In this document: one piece after another, positions 1 through 7,729 of the stretch | Layout: every line of letters begins with the position of its first letter | Position numbering within the stretch: the first letter of the stretch is position 1 | DNA from: Clostridia bacterium | GTDB lineage: Bacteria > Bacillota > Clostridia > Monoglobales > Monoglobaceae | Length of the DNA stretch: 41,235 bases | Assembly (NCBI GenBank): GCA_017397725.1 | Contig: JAFQIA010000009.1 | Coordinates: forward strand, 1-41,235 | Direction: 5' to 3' | Notes under the pieces: generated by a model | The model's database searches: none | Told to the model about the DNA's origin: nothing | The model's input: only the letters and a program-made list of their open reading frames with translations | Translations under genes and position numbers: made by a program

Positions 1-30
1 CAAAAAAAGACAGCCGCACGTGAGCGGCTG
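1..30 (-). terminator. intrinsic terminator, minus strand
   Basis: The stem CAGCCGC/GCGGCTG (11-17/24-30) with a 6-nt loop is followed on the minus strand by a TCTTTTTTTG tract (1-10). On the plus strand no T tract follows, so it can only terminate leftward transcription. No protein gene points into it from the right, so it probably ends a non-coding transcript from the hairpin region. Confidence 0.6.
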
Positions 31-132
31 CCTGAGATAGTAATGCGGTGTCAAACTTCGATGCCCCTTTTAGGGGTTAAGCCTGTAATAGCCCCTTCTA
101 GGGGCAGTGCATACCACTAGTTTACTAGTGGT
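11..132 (-). repeat. array of four hairpins, possible small RNA or REP-like element
   Basis: Four perfect inverted repeats lie close together: CAGCCGC/GCGGCTG (11-17/24-30), CCCCT/AGGGG (64-68/72-76), GCCCCT/AGGGGC (91-96/100-105) and ACCACTAGT/ACTAGTGGT (113-121/124-132). Read on the minus strand, three hairpins are followed by the GC-rich fourth and a T tract, as in a small RNA ending at a terminator. The two CCCCT hairpins look like diverged copies of one unit, which would also fit a REP-like or IS200-family end cluster. No transposase is in the window. No reading frame of significance lies here. Whether this is an RNA, a mobile-element remnant or both is inference. Confidence 0.45.
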
Positions 133-168
133 TATGATTTTATGCGTAGAGCATATTTTTTAAAGTTG

Positions 169-197
169 TTGAAAATCCCTATGGAGTATGTTATACT
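169..197 (+). promoter_or_regulatory. sigma-A promoter of the glycerate kinase operon
   Basis: TTGAAA (169-174), 17-bp spacer, TATACT (192-197). It is the only good promoter upstream of the rightward operon that starts at 277 and would give a leader of about 70 nt. Confidence 0.65.
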
Positions 198-276
198 GAT
201 TCCATCAAAGATGAAAGTTGTGAAATTGTGTAGCGATTTTAAATATGGAAACGATAGAAAACAGAGGGGGGATACC

Positions 277-1431
277 GTGCGGAACGTTGTTATTGCCATA
301 GATTCTTTCAAGGGGAGTCTTACGACCTTTCAGGCAGGGCAGGCAGTGAAAGAGGCGGTAAACGATATTTACCCCGATGCCCAAGTCATCGTATCGCCCA
401 TCGCGGATGGGGGCGAAGGTACGGTGGATGCAATCATATCTGCAACTAATGGGGAGAAGGTAAAAGTGATTGTTACGAACCCCCTTGGCAAAAAGATTGA
501 GGCGACCTACGGTTGGATTCCAGACACCCAAACAGCGGTGATGGAAATGTCTCAGGCTGCAGGAATCACTTTGATTGATGGAAACCAGCGCAATCCCATG
601 GATACTACAACCTTTGGGGTGGGGGAAATGATTTTGGATGCCATCGCCAAAGGCTGTCGAAAGTTCGTCATAGGAATCGGCGGCAGTGCAACCAACGATG
701 GCGGTGTTGGAATGCTCCAAGCTCTCGGCTTTGGGTTTCTGGACAAAAACGGAAACCAAGTTCCCTTTGGTGCCAAGGGGCTGAAGGAGCTTGCTGTCAT
801 TCAAACAGAAAATGCCGTCAAGGAATTGAAAGAATGTTCTTTCTCGGTTGCGTGCGATGTAAAAAATGTCTTGTGTGGAGAAGACGGCTGCAGTGCTATT
901 TATGGTCCGCAAAAGGGCGCAACGCCTGCGATGATTGCGGATATGGATTCGTGGCTTAAAAACTATGCAACGCTGACCAAATCTGTGATTCCAAATGCGG
1001 ATGACAACGCTCCTGGGACGGGCGCCGCAGGAGGAATGGGATTTGCCTTGCTGACCTTTCTCGGCGCGAAGTTGGAATCCGGCATTGGATTGGTAATACG
1101 AGAAACCGGACTGGAAAAACATATCATGGATGCGGATTTGGTTGTCACAGGAGAGGGCAGACTGGACGGGCAGTCCTCTATGGGCAAAGCCCCTGTTGGG
1201 GTCGCAACCATGGCGAAAAAGCACCACAAACCGGTGATTGCATTTGCAGGAAGCGTAACCGAGGATGCGGTGGAGGCGCATACCTATGGGGTTGATGCGT
1301 TTTTTCCGATTGTGCGAAAACCGTGTAATCTGGATGAGGCGATGTATGCGGACAATGCGTATCAAAATTTAAGGAATACTGCTTATCAGGTGTTTAGGCT
1401 GATAAGAACAATGAGAGGATATGATGAATAA
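277..1431 (+). CDS. glxK: glycerate kinase (GlxK/GarK family)
   Basis: The 384-residue protein fits the glycerate kinase family, which phosphorylates glycerate with ATP in the cytoplasm (usually giving 2-phosphoglycerate in GarK/GlxK-type enzymes). Family signatures seen are an N-terminal IAIDSFKGSL, then SPIADGGEGT, a GIGGSATNDGG glycine-rich stretch, and VVTGEGRLDGQSSMGKAP near the C-terminus. The frame is open further upstream, but the GTG at 277 is preferred: it is preceded by AGAGGGGGG at a sensible distance and the family fold starts with the following RNVVIAIDSF. It is the first gene of an operon; the next gene starts at the base after its stop. Its position beside a LarA-type racemase and a glyceraldehyde-3-phosphate-type reductase suggests three-carbon hydroxy-acid metabolism, which is inference. 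Confidence 0.93.
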   Translation: MRNVVIAIDSFKGSLTTFQAGQAVKEAVNDIYPDAQVIVSPIADGGEGTVDAIISATNGEKVKVIVTNPLGKKIEATYGWIPDTQTAVMEMSQAAGITLIDGNQRNPMDTTTFGVGEMILDAIAKGCRKFVIGIGGSATNDGGVGMLQALGFGFLDKNGNQVPFGAKGLKELAVIQTENAVKELKECSFSVACDVKNVLCGEDGCSAIYGPQKGATPAMIADMDSWLKNYATLTKSVIPNADDNAPGTGAAGGMGFALLTFLGAKLESGIGLVIRETGLEKHIMDADLVVTGEGRLDGQSSMGKAPVGVATMAKKHHKPVIAFAGSVTEDAVEAHTYGVDAFFPIVRKPCNLDEAMYADNAYQNLRNTAYQVFRLIRTMRGYDE

Positions 1432-1962
1432 GTGAGAACGCGAAAAATAATTACTTCTGCCATGTTTTTGGCATTGGGCGTGGTGCTGCCGTTTTTTACC
1501 GGGCAGATGAAAGAAATCGGGGACACGCTTTTACCCATGCACATCCCTGTGATGCTTTGCGGACTTCTGTGCGGGTATCCTTACGGCTTTATTGTCGGAT
1601 TGGTGTTGCCACTTTTCAGAGCGGTAACTGTGGGAATGCCGCCTCTTTATCCCAATGCGGTATGGATGGCGTTGGAGCTTGCCACCTATGGTTTTGTGAT
1701 TGGGTTTTTATATTTTCGTTTTCACAAAAAGCAGATGTGGTGGTTGTATTGCTGCCTTGTTACATCGATGGTTAGCGGTCGTATTGTTTGGGGCATTGCA
1801 AAAACCCTTTTGCTTGGCGTGGCAGGGAAAGCATTTACCTTGCAGGCATTTCTTGCGGGGGGATTGATCGATGCATTTCCGGGGATCCTATTACAATTGG
1901 TGCTGATTCCTGCCATTATGAAATTAAAAGATATACTTTCAGAAAGGTCGTGGAAAGAATGA
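1432..1962 (+). CDS. ECF transporter S component (substrate-specific membrane subunit)
   Basis: A 176-residue, highly hydrophobic protein with about five to six membrane segments. The stretch LPFFTGQMKEIGDTLLPMHI followed by PVMLCGLLCGYPYG and ELATYGFVIGFLYF is typical of energy-coupling-factor S components, which bind a vitamin or small metabolite and pair with a shared EcfA/EcfT module, not present in this window. The GTG start at 1432 directly abuts the upstream stop, and the stop overlaps the racemase start by four bases (ATGA), so it is translationally coupled on both sides. The substrate cannot be read from the sequence. The metabolic neighbours suggest a hydroxy acid or a cofactor for the racemase, but this is a guess. 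Confidence 0.85.
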   Translation: MRTRKIITSAMFLALGVVLPFFTGQMKEIGDTLLPMHIPVMLCGLLCGYPYGFIVGLVLPLFRAVTVGMPPLYPNAVWMALELATYGFVIGFLYFRFHKKQMWWLYCCLVTSMVSGRIVWGIAKTLLLGVAGKAFTLQAFLAGGLIDAFPGILLQLVLIPAIMKLKDILSERSWKE

Positions 1963-3239
1963 CAAAAGAACTGTTATTTCCTTACGGAAAAGAAAAGCTG
2001 GGATATGCGTTTGAGGAAAAAGAGCTTGCGGGGGTTTTGACCTCTTCCATTGAAGAGTATCAGCCGGAGGCTGACCCAATGACTCTGGTGAGAAAAGCCT
2101 TGGAAGCGCCGATTGGCTCGGCAAAATTATCAGAACTTGCTAAGGGAAAGAAGAAGGTTGTGATTATTGCAAGTGACCATACCCGTCCGGTTCCCAGCAA
2201 GGTGATTATGCCCTTGATGCTGGAAGAAATCCGAAAGGGAAACCCAGAGGCAGAGATTACGATTTTGATTGCAACCGGTTGTCACAGAGGAACCACCAAG
2301 GAGGAATTGATTTCCAAATTCGGCGAAGAGATTGTCCAAAATGAGCATATCTATATTCACGACTGCGACGAAAGAGAAAAGCTAATCAATATCGGTGTTT
2401 TGCCCTCGGGCGGTGATTGTGAAATCAACGCAATTGCCATTGAGGCAGACCTTTTGGTTGCGGAAGGTTTTATTGAACCTCATTTCTTTGCGGGATTTTC
2501 CGGCGGTAGAAAGAGCGTACTGCCCGGAGTAGCCGGACGCAAGACGGTGCTGGCAAACCATTGCTCCGAGTTTATCAACGACCCAAATGCCCGTACCGGA
2601 ATTCTCAACCACAACCCCATCCACGAGGATATGCTGTGGGCTGCCAAACAGGCAAACCTGCAATTCATTGTCAATGTGGTTTTGAACTCTGAAAAAGAAG
2701 TGATTTACGCAGTTGCCGGAGATGTGGAGATGGCACATAAAAAAGGAACTGACTTTTTGTCCGACCAATGCGGGGCACAGGCAGTTGAGGCAGATATTGT
2801 CATAACAACCAACGGAGGATATCCTCTTGACCAGAATATGTATCAGTCGGTAAAGGGAATGACCGCAGCAGAAGCCACAGTGAAAAAGGGCGGTGTCATT
2901 ATTATGCTTGCGGCATCGGATGACGGTGTCGGCGGTGACCATTTTTATCATCAGCTGGCTGATGAAGCGGATATTTATAAGACCATGGAAAATTATCTGA
3001 AACGCGGCCGCACAGAAACTGCTCCTGACCAATGGATGTCACAAATTTTGATTCGGATTCTTATGCGTGCAAGGGTGATTTATATTTCCGAGATGGAAGA
3101 TGCTATCGTAGAAAAGATGCATATGATACCGGCACATTCTATTGTTGAGGCAATCCAAAAAGCCAAGGAACTGCTGGGCAAGGAGGAAGTAACCATCACC
3201 GCCATACCGGACGGCATCTCGGTGGTTGTCCAGAAATAG
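1959..3239 (+). CDS. larA: LarA-family nickel-pincer 2-hydroxy-acid racemase/epimerase
   Basis: The 426-residue product matches lactate racemase LarA in length and motifs: ASDHTRPVPS (71-80), GCHRGTTKEE (107-116) and EPHFFAGFSGGRKSVLPG (173-190). The catalytic histidines would be His109 and His175, and Lys185 is the residue that carries the covalent nickel-pincer cofactor in characterised LarA. The ATG at 1959 overlaps the upstream stop. LarA homologues are known to racemise or epimerise different 2-hydroxy acids. Sitting behind glycerate kinase, glycerate is an attractive substrate here, but that is inference. The cofactor genes larB, larC and larE are not in this window and must be elsewhere if the enzyme is active. 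Confidence 0.92.
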   Translation: MTKELLFPYGKEKLGYAFEEKELAGVLTSSIEEYQPEADPMTLVRKALEAPIGSAKLSELAKGKKKVVIIASDHTRPVPSKVIMPLMLEEIRKGNPEAEITILIATGCHRGTTKEELISKFGEEIVQNEHIYIHDCDEREKLINIGVLPSGGDCEINAIAIEADLLVAEGFIEPHFFAGFSGGRKSVLPGVAGRKTVLANHCSEFINDPNARTGILNHNPIHEDMLWAAKQANLQFIVNVVLNSEKEVIYAVAGDVEMAHKKGTDFLSDQCGAQAVEADIVITTNGGYPLDQNMYQSVKGMTAAEATVKKGGVIIMLAASDDGVGGDHFYHQLADEADIYKTMENYLKRGRTETAPDQWMSQILIRILMRARVIYISEMEDAIVEKMHMIPAHSIVEAIQKAKELLGKEEVTITAIPDGISVVVQK

Positions 3240-3257
3240 AAAAGCAAAGGGGGTTGA

Positions 3258-3800
3258 ATGATGAAAAGACGAATTACGCTGATCGTTATGACCATGGTTT
3301 TATTCACCATGTCAATCGCCTTTGCTCAAAATGATGCCAAGGTTCTCGCTGAGTTATTTGAATTTGACAAAACGGATGTGGAGAAAATAGAGGTAATTTA
3401 TCCGGGGGATGGTGACCCTTACGGATGCTATGTGGATAAGGATGAGTTTTTTGCCATTGCAGAAACCATTACCCTCATTCCCAAAAGACGGATTGACCCG
3501 GTTGAAAACAATCAAGCAGTATGGATTGTTGCAGTCGACAAGGACGAGAATCGTATGGAGGTTTTGCTGGATCATAGAGCCAGAGTGGGATGCCCTCAAA
3601 GGGAGGCAGCCTCGGCAGTTACCACCCAATATGATATTAGTAAAAGCGACTATTTAAAGCTATATGCGTTCCTGCCGGAGGAGGCAACCGCGCATATTCC
3701 GCTGGAAAATCCCATGAAAAATAAGATGCTCCTGTTTGTTGGTGGTGCAGTTTTGGTTTTTGCTGTTGGCTTTTTATTAAAAAGAATGAGTAAAGGATGA
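3258..3800 (+). CDS. secreted, C-terminally membrane-anchored protein of unknown function
   Basis: Not recognised. The 180-residue product has a clear signal peptide (MMKRRITLIVMTMVLFTMS, cut probably after AFA at about 23), an extracytoplasmic domain of about 125 residues rich in Asp and Glu with two cysteines, and a C-terminal membrane helix (LLFVGGAVLVFAVGFLL, about 158-175) followed by positive residues. That is a single-pass, outside-facing topology. It starts with two adjacent ATG codons behind a purine-rich site, 18 bases after larA, and its stop overlaps the next start, so it belongs to the operon. An extracytoplasmic protein inside a cytosolic metabolic operon is unexpected; it could sense or stabilise a transporter, but nothing in the sequence proves this. 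Confidence 0.75.
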   Translation: MMKRRITLIVMTMVLFTMSIAFAQNDAKVLAELFEFDKTDVEKIEVIYPGDGDPYGCYVDKDEFFAIAETITLIPKRRIDPVENNQAVWIVAVDKDENRMEVLLDHRARVGCPQREAASAVTTQYDISKSDYLKLYAFLPEEATAHIPLENPMKNKMLLFVGGAVLVFAVGFLLKRMSKG

Positions 3801-4798
3801 GGACTATGAACTATCAGGCAAAGGAAGAACGCTACCAAACAATGGAATACCAACGCTGCGGGGAAAGTGGGCTGAAGCTTCCTGCAGTTTCTTTGGGACT
3901 TTGGCATAATTTTGGGGATACAGGAAACTATGCCAATATGTGCAGAATGTGTTTTACCGCTTTTGATTCCGGAATCACCCATTTTGACCTTGCCAATAAC
4001 TATGGACCCAAGGCAGGAAGCGCGGAGAGAAATTTCGGCAAAATCCTGAACAAAGAGATGAAACAATATCGGGATGAAATGGTAATCAGCACCAAGGCGG
4101 GGTATGATATGTGGCCCGGCCCCTATGGAAATTTTGGGAGCAGAAAATACCTGATGGCAAGCCTTGACCAAAGCCTGAAACGAATGAATCTTGACTATGT
4201 GGATATTTTCTATCATCACCGGATGGACAAGGACACGCCCCTGTATGAAACCATGTGGGCGCTTGACCAGATTGTAAAAAGCGGTAAGGCGCTTTATGCG
4301 GGGCTTTCCAACTATGATGGGGAAACCATGAAACAGGCGGCGCAAATTTTAAACGATCTGCATTGCCCCTTTATCATCAACCAGAACCGCTATTCCATCT
4401 TTGACCGAACGGTGGAGAAGAACGGAATCCTGAATGCGGCAATCGAGGAGAAAAAGGGAATGATTATCTTCAGCCCCCTTGCCCAAGGACTTTTGACCGG
4501 ACGGTATTTGGAGGGAATCCCCAAAGATAGCCGCATCCGTACTGATGGACGGTTCCTCAAGGAAAGCGCGTTGTCTGAGGAGATGCTTGCCAAAATACAA
4601 AAGCTCCATCAAATTGCTGAGGGCAGAGGTCAATCCCTTGCCCAGATGGCACTTGCTTGGGTTTACAACCGTGAGGGAATCACCAGTGTGTTGATTGGTG
4701 CCTCCAAGCCTGAACAAATTTTGGAAAATATTGCAATGCTCAAAAATACCTCTTTTACGGATGCAGAGCTTGCTGCCATCGACCAAATTGCATTGTAA
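3797..4798 (+). CDS. yghZ: aldo/keto reductase, YghZ-type (L-glyceraldehyde 3-phosphate reductase)
   Basis: This 333-residue protein closely resembles E. coli YghZ along its whole length, including LSLGLWHNFG-like, THFDLANNYGP, STKAGYDMWPGPYG, SRKYLMASLDQSLKRM and FSPLAQGLLTG stretches. The AKR catalytic tetrad is visible as Asp64, Tyr69, Lys100 and His141. YghZ reduces L-glyceraldehyde 3-phosphate with NADPH and is linked to methylglyoxal and aldehyde detoxification. The ATG at 3797 overlaps the previous stop; an ATG at 3806 gives an N-terminus nearer to YghZ and is equally possible. It lies in the glycerate/hydroxy-acid operon 18 bases before an alcohol dehydrogenase, which fits a three-carbon aldehyde role. 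Confidence 0.9.
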   Translation: MRTMNYQAKEERYQTMEYQRCGESGLKLPAVSLGLWHNFGDTGNYANMCRMCFTAFDSGITHFDLANNYGPKAGSAERNFGKILNKEMKQYRDEMVISTKAGYDMWPGPYGNFGSRKYLMASLDQSLKRMNLDYVDIFYHHRMDKDTPLYETMWALDQIVKSGKALYAGLSNYDGETMKQAAQILNDLHCPFIINQNRYSIFDRTVEKNGILNAAIEEKKGMIIFSPLAQGLLTGRYLEGIPKDSRIRTDGRFLKESALSEEMLAKIQKLHQIAEGRGQSLAQMALAWVYNREGITSVLIGASKPEQILENIAMLKNTSFTDAELAAIDQIAL

Positions 4799-4816
4799 AA
4801 CGAAAGGAAGAAGGAA

Positions 4817-5980
4817 ATGCTGGATTTTACCTACTATGCCCCTACCAAAGTGTATTTCGGCAAAGGAATGGAGAAAAAGGTAGGAGAGATTATCAAAGAA
4901 TATGGCTATCAAAAGATTATGCTGCAGTATGGCGGAGGAAGTATCAAAAAGACCGGTTTATATGATCGGGTGATGACCTCTCTTACTGAAAATGGGATTG
5001 CGGTGGTGGAAATGGGTGGGGTAGAACCCAACCCCCGACTTTCTTTTGTGAAAAAAGCCATTCAAAAGGCAAAAGAGGAACAAGTAGAGATGATTCTTGC
5101 GGTAGGTGGCGGGAGCGTGTTGGATTCCTCCAAATACACCGCAAGCGGTGCCAAATACGACGGAGATGTTTGGGATTTTCCATTACGCAAGGCAACGCCC
5201 AAGGATGCCCTTCCGGTAGGTTGTATTTTGACCATTGCGGCGGCAGGGAGCGAGATGAGTTCTTCTGCAGTCATTAGCCATCAGGATATGAAGCGTGGCT
5301 ATAACAGCGATTTCAACCGCTGCCAATTTGCCATCTGCAATCCGGAGCTGACCTATACCGTCAGTCCCTACCAGACTGCCTGCGGGATTGTGGATATTAT
5401 GGCACACACCATGGAACGCTACTTTTCAGTTTGTCCGCCTACCGACCTGACCGACCGCCTTGCAGAGAGTATTCTTAAGTCGGTGATTCAAGCAGGGAGA
5501 ACCTTGATAGACAATCCCGAGGATTATGAGGCAAGGGCGACGGCGATGTGGGCATCTAGTCTTTCGCATAATGACCTGACCGGTTGTGGCAGACAGAATG
5601 TGCTTGCGGTTCATCAGTTGGAGCACGCATTGAGCGGAGAGTATCCGCAAATTGCACACGGAGCGGGACTGGCGGTTTTGTTCCCTGCGTGGGCAAGATA
5701 CGTGTATTCCTATCAGCCGGAGCGCTTTGCACAGTTTGCAAGGCAGGTCTGGGATGTAAAGGAAGAGGATGACCAACAGGCAGCGCTTTGCGGCATTGAA
5801 AAGATGGAAGAGTTTTTCACACAGATTGCGATGCCCCTGAAACTGCGGGAATTTGAAATTCCGAAAGAGTGCACCGCAAGGCTTGCTGATCTTTGTACTT
5901 TTGGAAAACAACGAACCATCGGCACCTACATCGATTTGGATTATCGGGATGTGAAGAACATCTTCGACAGTTGTTATTAA
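4817..5980 (+). CDS. iron-containing alcohol dehydrogenase (BdhA/YqhD type)
   Basis: A 387-residue group III alcohol dehydrogenase, the family of NADPH-dependent butanol dehydrogenases and the aldehyde reductase YqhD. The nucleotide-binding GGGS is at 97-100, TIAAAGSEMSSSAVI at 139-153, and the metal ligands are probably Asp193, His197, His266 and His281 in IVDIMAHTMERYF, VHQLEHALSG and AHGAGLAVL. The start has an AAAGGAAGAAGGAA site just upstream. It is the last gene of the left operon and is followed directly by a strong bidirectional terminator. With the neighbouring aldo/keto reductase it would reduce short aldehydes to alcohols; the true substrate is unknown. Confidence 0.92.
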   Translation: MLDFTYYAPTKVYFGKGMEKKVGEIIKEYGYQKIMLQYGGGSIKKTGLYDRVMTSLTENGIAVVEMGGVEPNPRLSFVKKAIQKAKEEQVEMILAVGGGSVLDSSKYTASGAKYDGDVWDFPLRKATPKDALPVGCILTIAAAGSEMSSSAVISHQDMKRGYNSDFNRCQFAICNPELTYTVSPYQTACGIVDIMAHTMERYFSVCPPTDLTDRLAESILKSVIQAGRTLIDNPEDYEARATAMWASSLSHNDLTGCGRQNVLAVHQLEHALSGEYPQIAHGAGLAVLFPAWARYVYSYQPERFAQFARQVWDVKEEDDQQAALCGIEKMEEFFTQIAMPLKLREFEIPKECTARLADLCTFGKQRTIGTYIDLDYRDVKNIFDSCY

Positions 5981-6017
5981 AAAAACGGATATGTGCAAAA
6001 GCACATATCCGTTTTTT
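5981..6017. terminator. bidirectional intrinsic terminator
   Basis: A 13-bp stem, roughly AACGGATATGTGC paired with GCACATATCCGTT across an AAAA loop, is flanked by an A tract on the left and a T tract on the right, so it works in both directions. It closes both the rightward operon ending at 5980 and the leftward antiporter gene ending at 6031. Confidence 0.92.
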
Positions 6018-6030
6018 GTTGTTTGAATGA

Positions 6031-7644
6031 TTATGCCTCTTTGCTCTTGGTAACCTGCTTAATCACAAACAGGGTTGCAACGGTAAGAACGATACCGACA
6101 GGGAGCAAAATGTAAGCATTCTGGATGAATGCAGCCAGCAGATAAACCACAAAGGAAACCAGTGCAACGGTAATTGCATAAGGCAACTGGGTGGAAACAT
6201 GGTTGATGTGGTTGGATTGGCTACCTGCCGAGGACATAATGGTCGTATCGGAAATGGGGGAGCAGTGGTCACCGCAAACTGCACCTGCAAGACAAGCGGA
6301 CATGCCGATGATCAAAAGCTCACTTGTGGGATCAAAGATGGCAGCCACAATCGGAATCAGGATGCCGAAGGTACCCCAGGAAGTTCCGGTTGAGAAAGCC
6401 AGAACACAAGCAACCAGGAAGATGATTGCCGGCAGGAAGTTTGCAAGACCTGCTGCTGCAGAGTTCATCAGGGTTTCTACATAGTCTGCAGCGCCCAGAA
6501 GACCGGTCATATTCTTCAATGCGGTTGCAAAGGTCAGAATCATAATGGCAGGAACCATTGCCTTGAAACCATTGGGAATTGCATTCATTGCATCCTTAAA
6601 GGTGATGACTCTTCTTGCGATAAGGTAGATGACAGTAACAATCAAAGCAATCAACGCACCCCAGGGAAGACCAACCGTTGCATCGGTATTACCAAATGCG
6701 GTGATGAAGTCGTCGCCTGCAAAGAAGCCACCTACATAAAGCAGACCAAGAATAGAAACAACAACCAGAACCAGGATGGGAAGAATCAGGTCAATGACCC
6801 GCCCCTTGGGATTTGCGTCCTCAACCTCAGCAGTTTCTACATCATCCTTACCGCTGGTGAACAGGTCGCCCTTAGTAAGTGCATTCAGCTCGTGGAGTTT
6901 CATGGGACCGTAATCGAACTTCATCAAGGTAATTGCGATAATGAACACAATCATCAAAAGGGAGTAGAAGTTGTAAGGAATCGCACGGACAAACAACTCA
7001 ATGCCGGAAAGACCGGTTCCCTCAGCAAACTCAGAAACGGCTGCCGCCCAAGAAGAAACAGGGGCAATCATACAGATAGGAGCCGCGGTTGCGTCAATCA
7101 AAAAGGCAAGCTTTGCACGGGAAATGTTTTGTCTGTCGGTGATGGGACGCATCACGCTACCCACGGTCAGGCAGTTGAAGTAGTCATCAATAAAGATGAG
7201 TACGCCCAGAACAAAGGTTGCAAACATTGCACCGGTACGGGATTTGATGTGGGTTTCTGCCCAACGACCAAATGCCGCAGAACCGCCGGCTTTGTTAATC
7301 AGCGCAACCAATGCACCTAAGATAACCAAAAAGATGAAGATACCTGCGGTGCCGGAAACTGCTTCGATCAGACCTGCGTTTACCACATTGTCAAGAGCGG
7401 CAACAGGCTGCCAGTTGGATGCAAGCAGACCGCCCAGCAAAATACCGATAAACAGTGAGGAATAAACCTCTTTGGTGATGAGCGCAAGCGCGATTGCAAC
7501 CAGAGGCGGAACCAATGCCCAGAAGGTTGCGTAGTAGTTACTTGTGATTTCTTCTCCGGTGGCAAAAGCAATCGTTGCAGTCGCCAGAATGGTTACCAGA
7601 GTGAAGAAGAACGCAAGCAGGTTCTTTTTGCTAAAAAACTTCAT
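6031..7644 (-). CDS. nhaC: Na+/H+ antiporter, NhaC family
   Basis: The 537-residue product has an N-terminal signal-like helix and about twelve further membrane segments. Stretches typical of the NhaC/ion-transporter family are FIDDYFNCLTVGSVMRPITD, FLIDATAAPICMIAPVSSWA and CGDHCSPISDTTIMSSAGS, with conserved Asp and His residues inside membrane helices. It should exchange external protons for sodium or carry an organic substrate in antiport, as some family members do. The ATG at 7644 is chosen because GGAGGAG lies six bases upstream; an in-frame ATG eight codons earlier has no such site. It is monocistronic, with its own promoter and a shared terminator. Confidence 0.9.
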   Translation of the reverse strand: MKFFSKKNLLAFFFTLVTILATATIAFATGEEITSNYYATFWALVPPLVAIALALITKEVYSSLFIGILLGGLLASNWQPVAALDNVVNAGLIEAVSGTAGIFIFLVILGALVALINKAGGSAAFGRWAETHIKSRTGAMFATFVLGVLIFIDDYFNCLTVGSVMRPITDRQNISRAKLAFLIDATAAPICMIAPVSSWAAAVSEFAEGTGLSGIELFVRAIPYNFYSLLMIVFIIAITLMKFDYGPMKLHELNALTKGDLFTSGKDDVETAEVEDANPKGRVIDLILPILVLVVVSILGLLYVGGFFAGDDFITAFGNTDATVGLPWGALIALIVTVIYLIARRVITFKDAMNAIPNGFKAMVPAIMILTFATALKNMTGLLGAADYVETLMNSAAAGLANFLPAIIFLVACVLAFSTGTSWGTFGILIPIVAAIFDPTSELLIIGMSACLAGAVCGDHCSPISDTTIMSSAGSQSNHINHVSTQLPYAITVALVSFVVYLLAAFIQNAYILLPVGIVLTVATLFVIKQVTKSKEA

Positions 7645-7682
7645 TTCTAACTCCTCCAATTTCCACATATTTAGGTTGGTTT

Positions 7683-7727
7683 ATCGTACCATAGTGAGAC
7701 ATTGCTTGTCAAGCTATTTTTTGACAA
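7683..7727 (-). promoter_or_regulatory. nhaC promoter with overlapping inverted repeat
   Basis: On the minus strand TTGACA (7707-7712), 18-bp spacer, TACGAT (7683-7688). The -35 box is inside one arm of the inverted repeat TTGTCAA/TTGACAA (7706-7712/7721-7727). The repeat could be an operator, or a weak hairpin terminator of the upstream eamA-like gene, which ends at 7730. Confidence 0.55.
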
Positions 7728-7729
7728 TA

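Noticed and set aside
11..132. CRISPR-like array
   Set aside because: Repeats are unlike each other, irregularly spaced, without unique spacers, and no cas gene is present.
205..1365. Long minus-strand frame opposite glycerate kinase
   Set aside because: No recognisable motif, unusual His/Arg/Cys-rich composition and no ribosome site; the plus strand encodes a clear enzyme.
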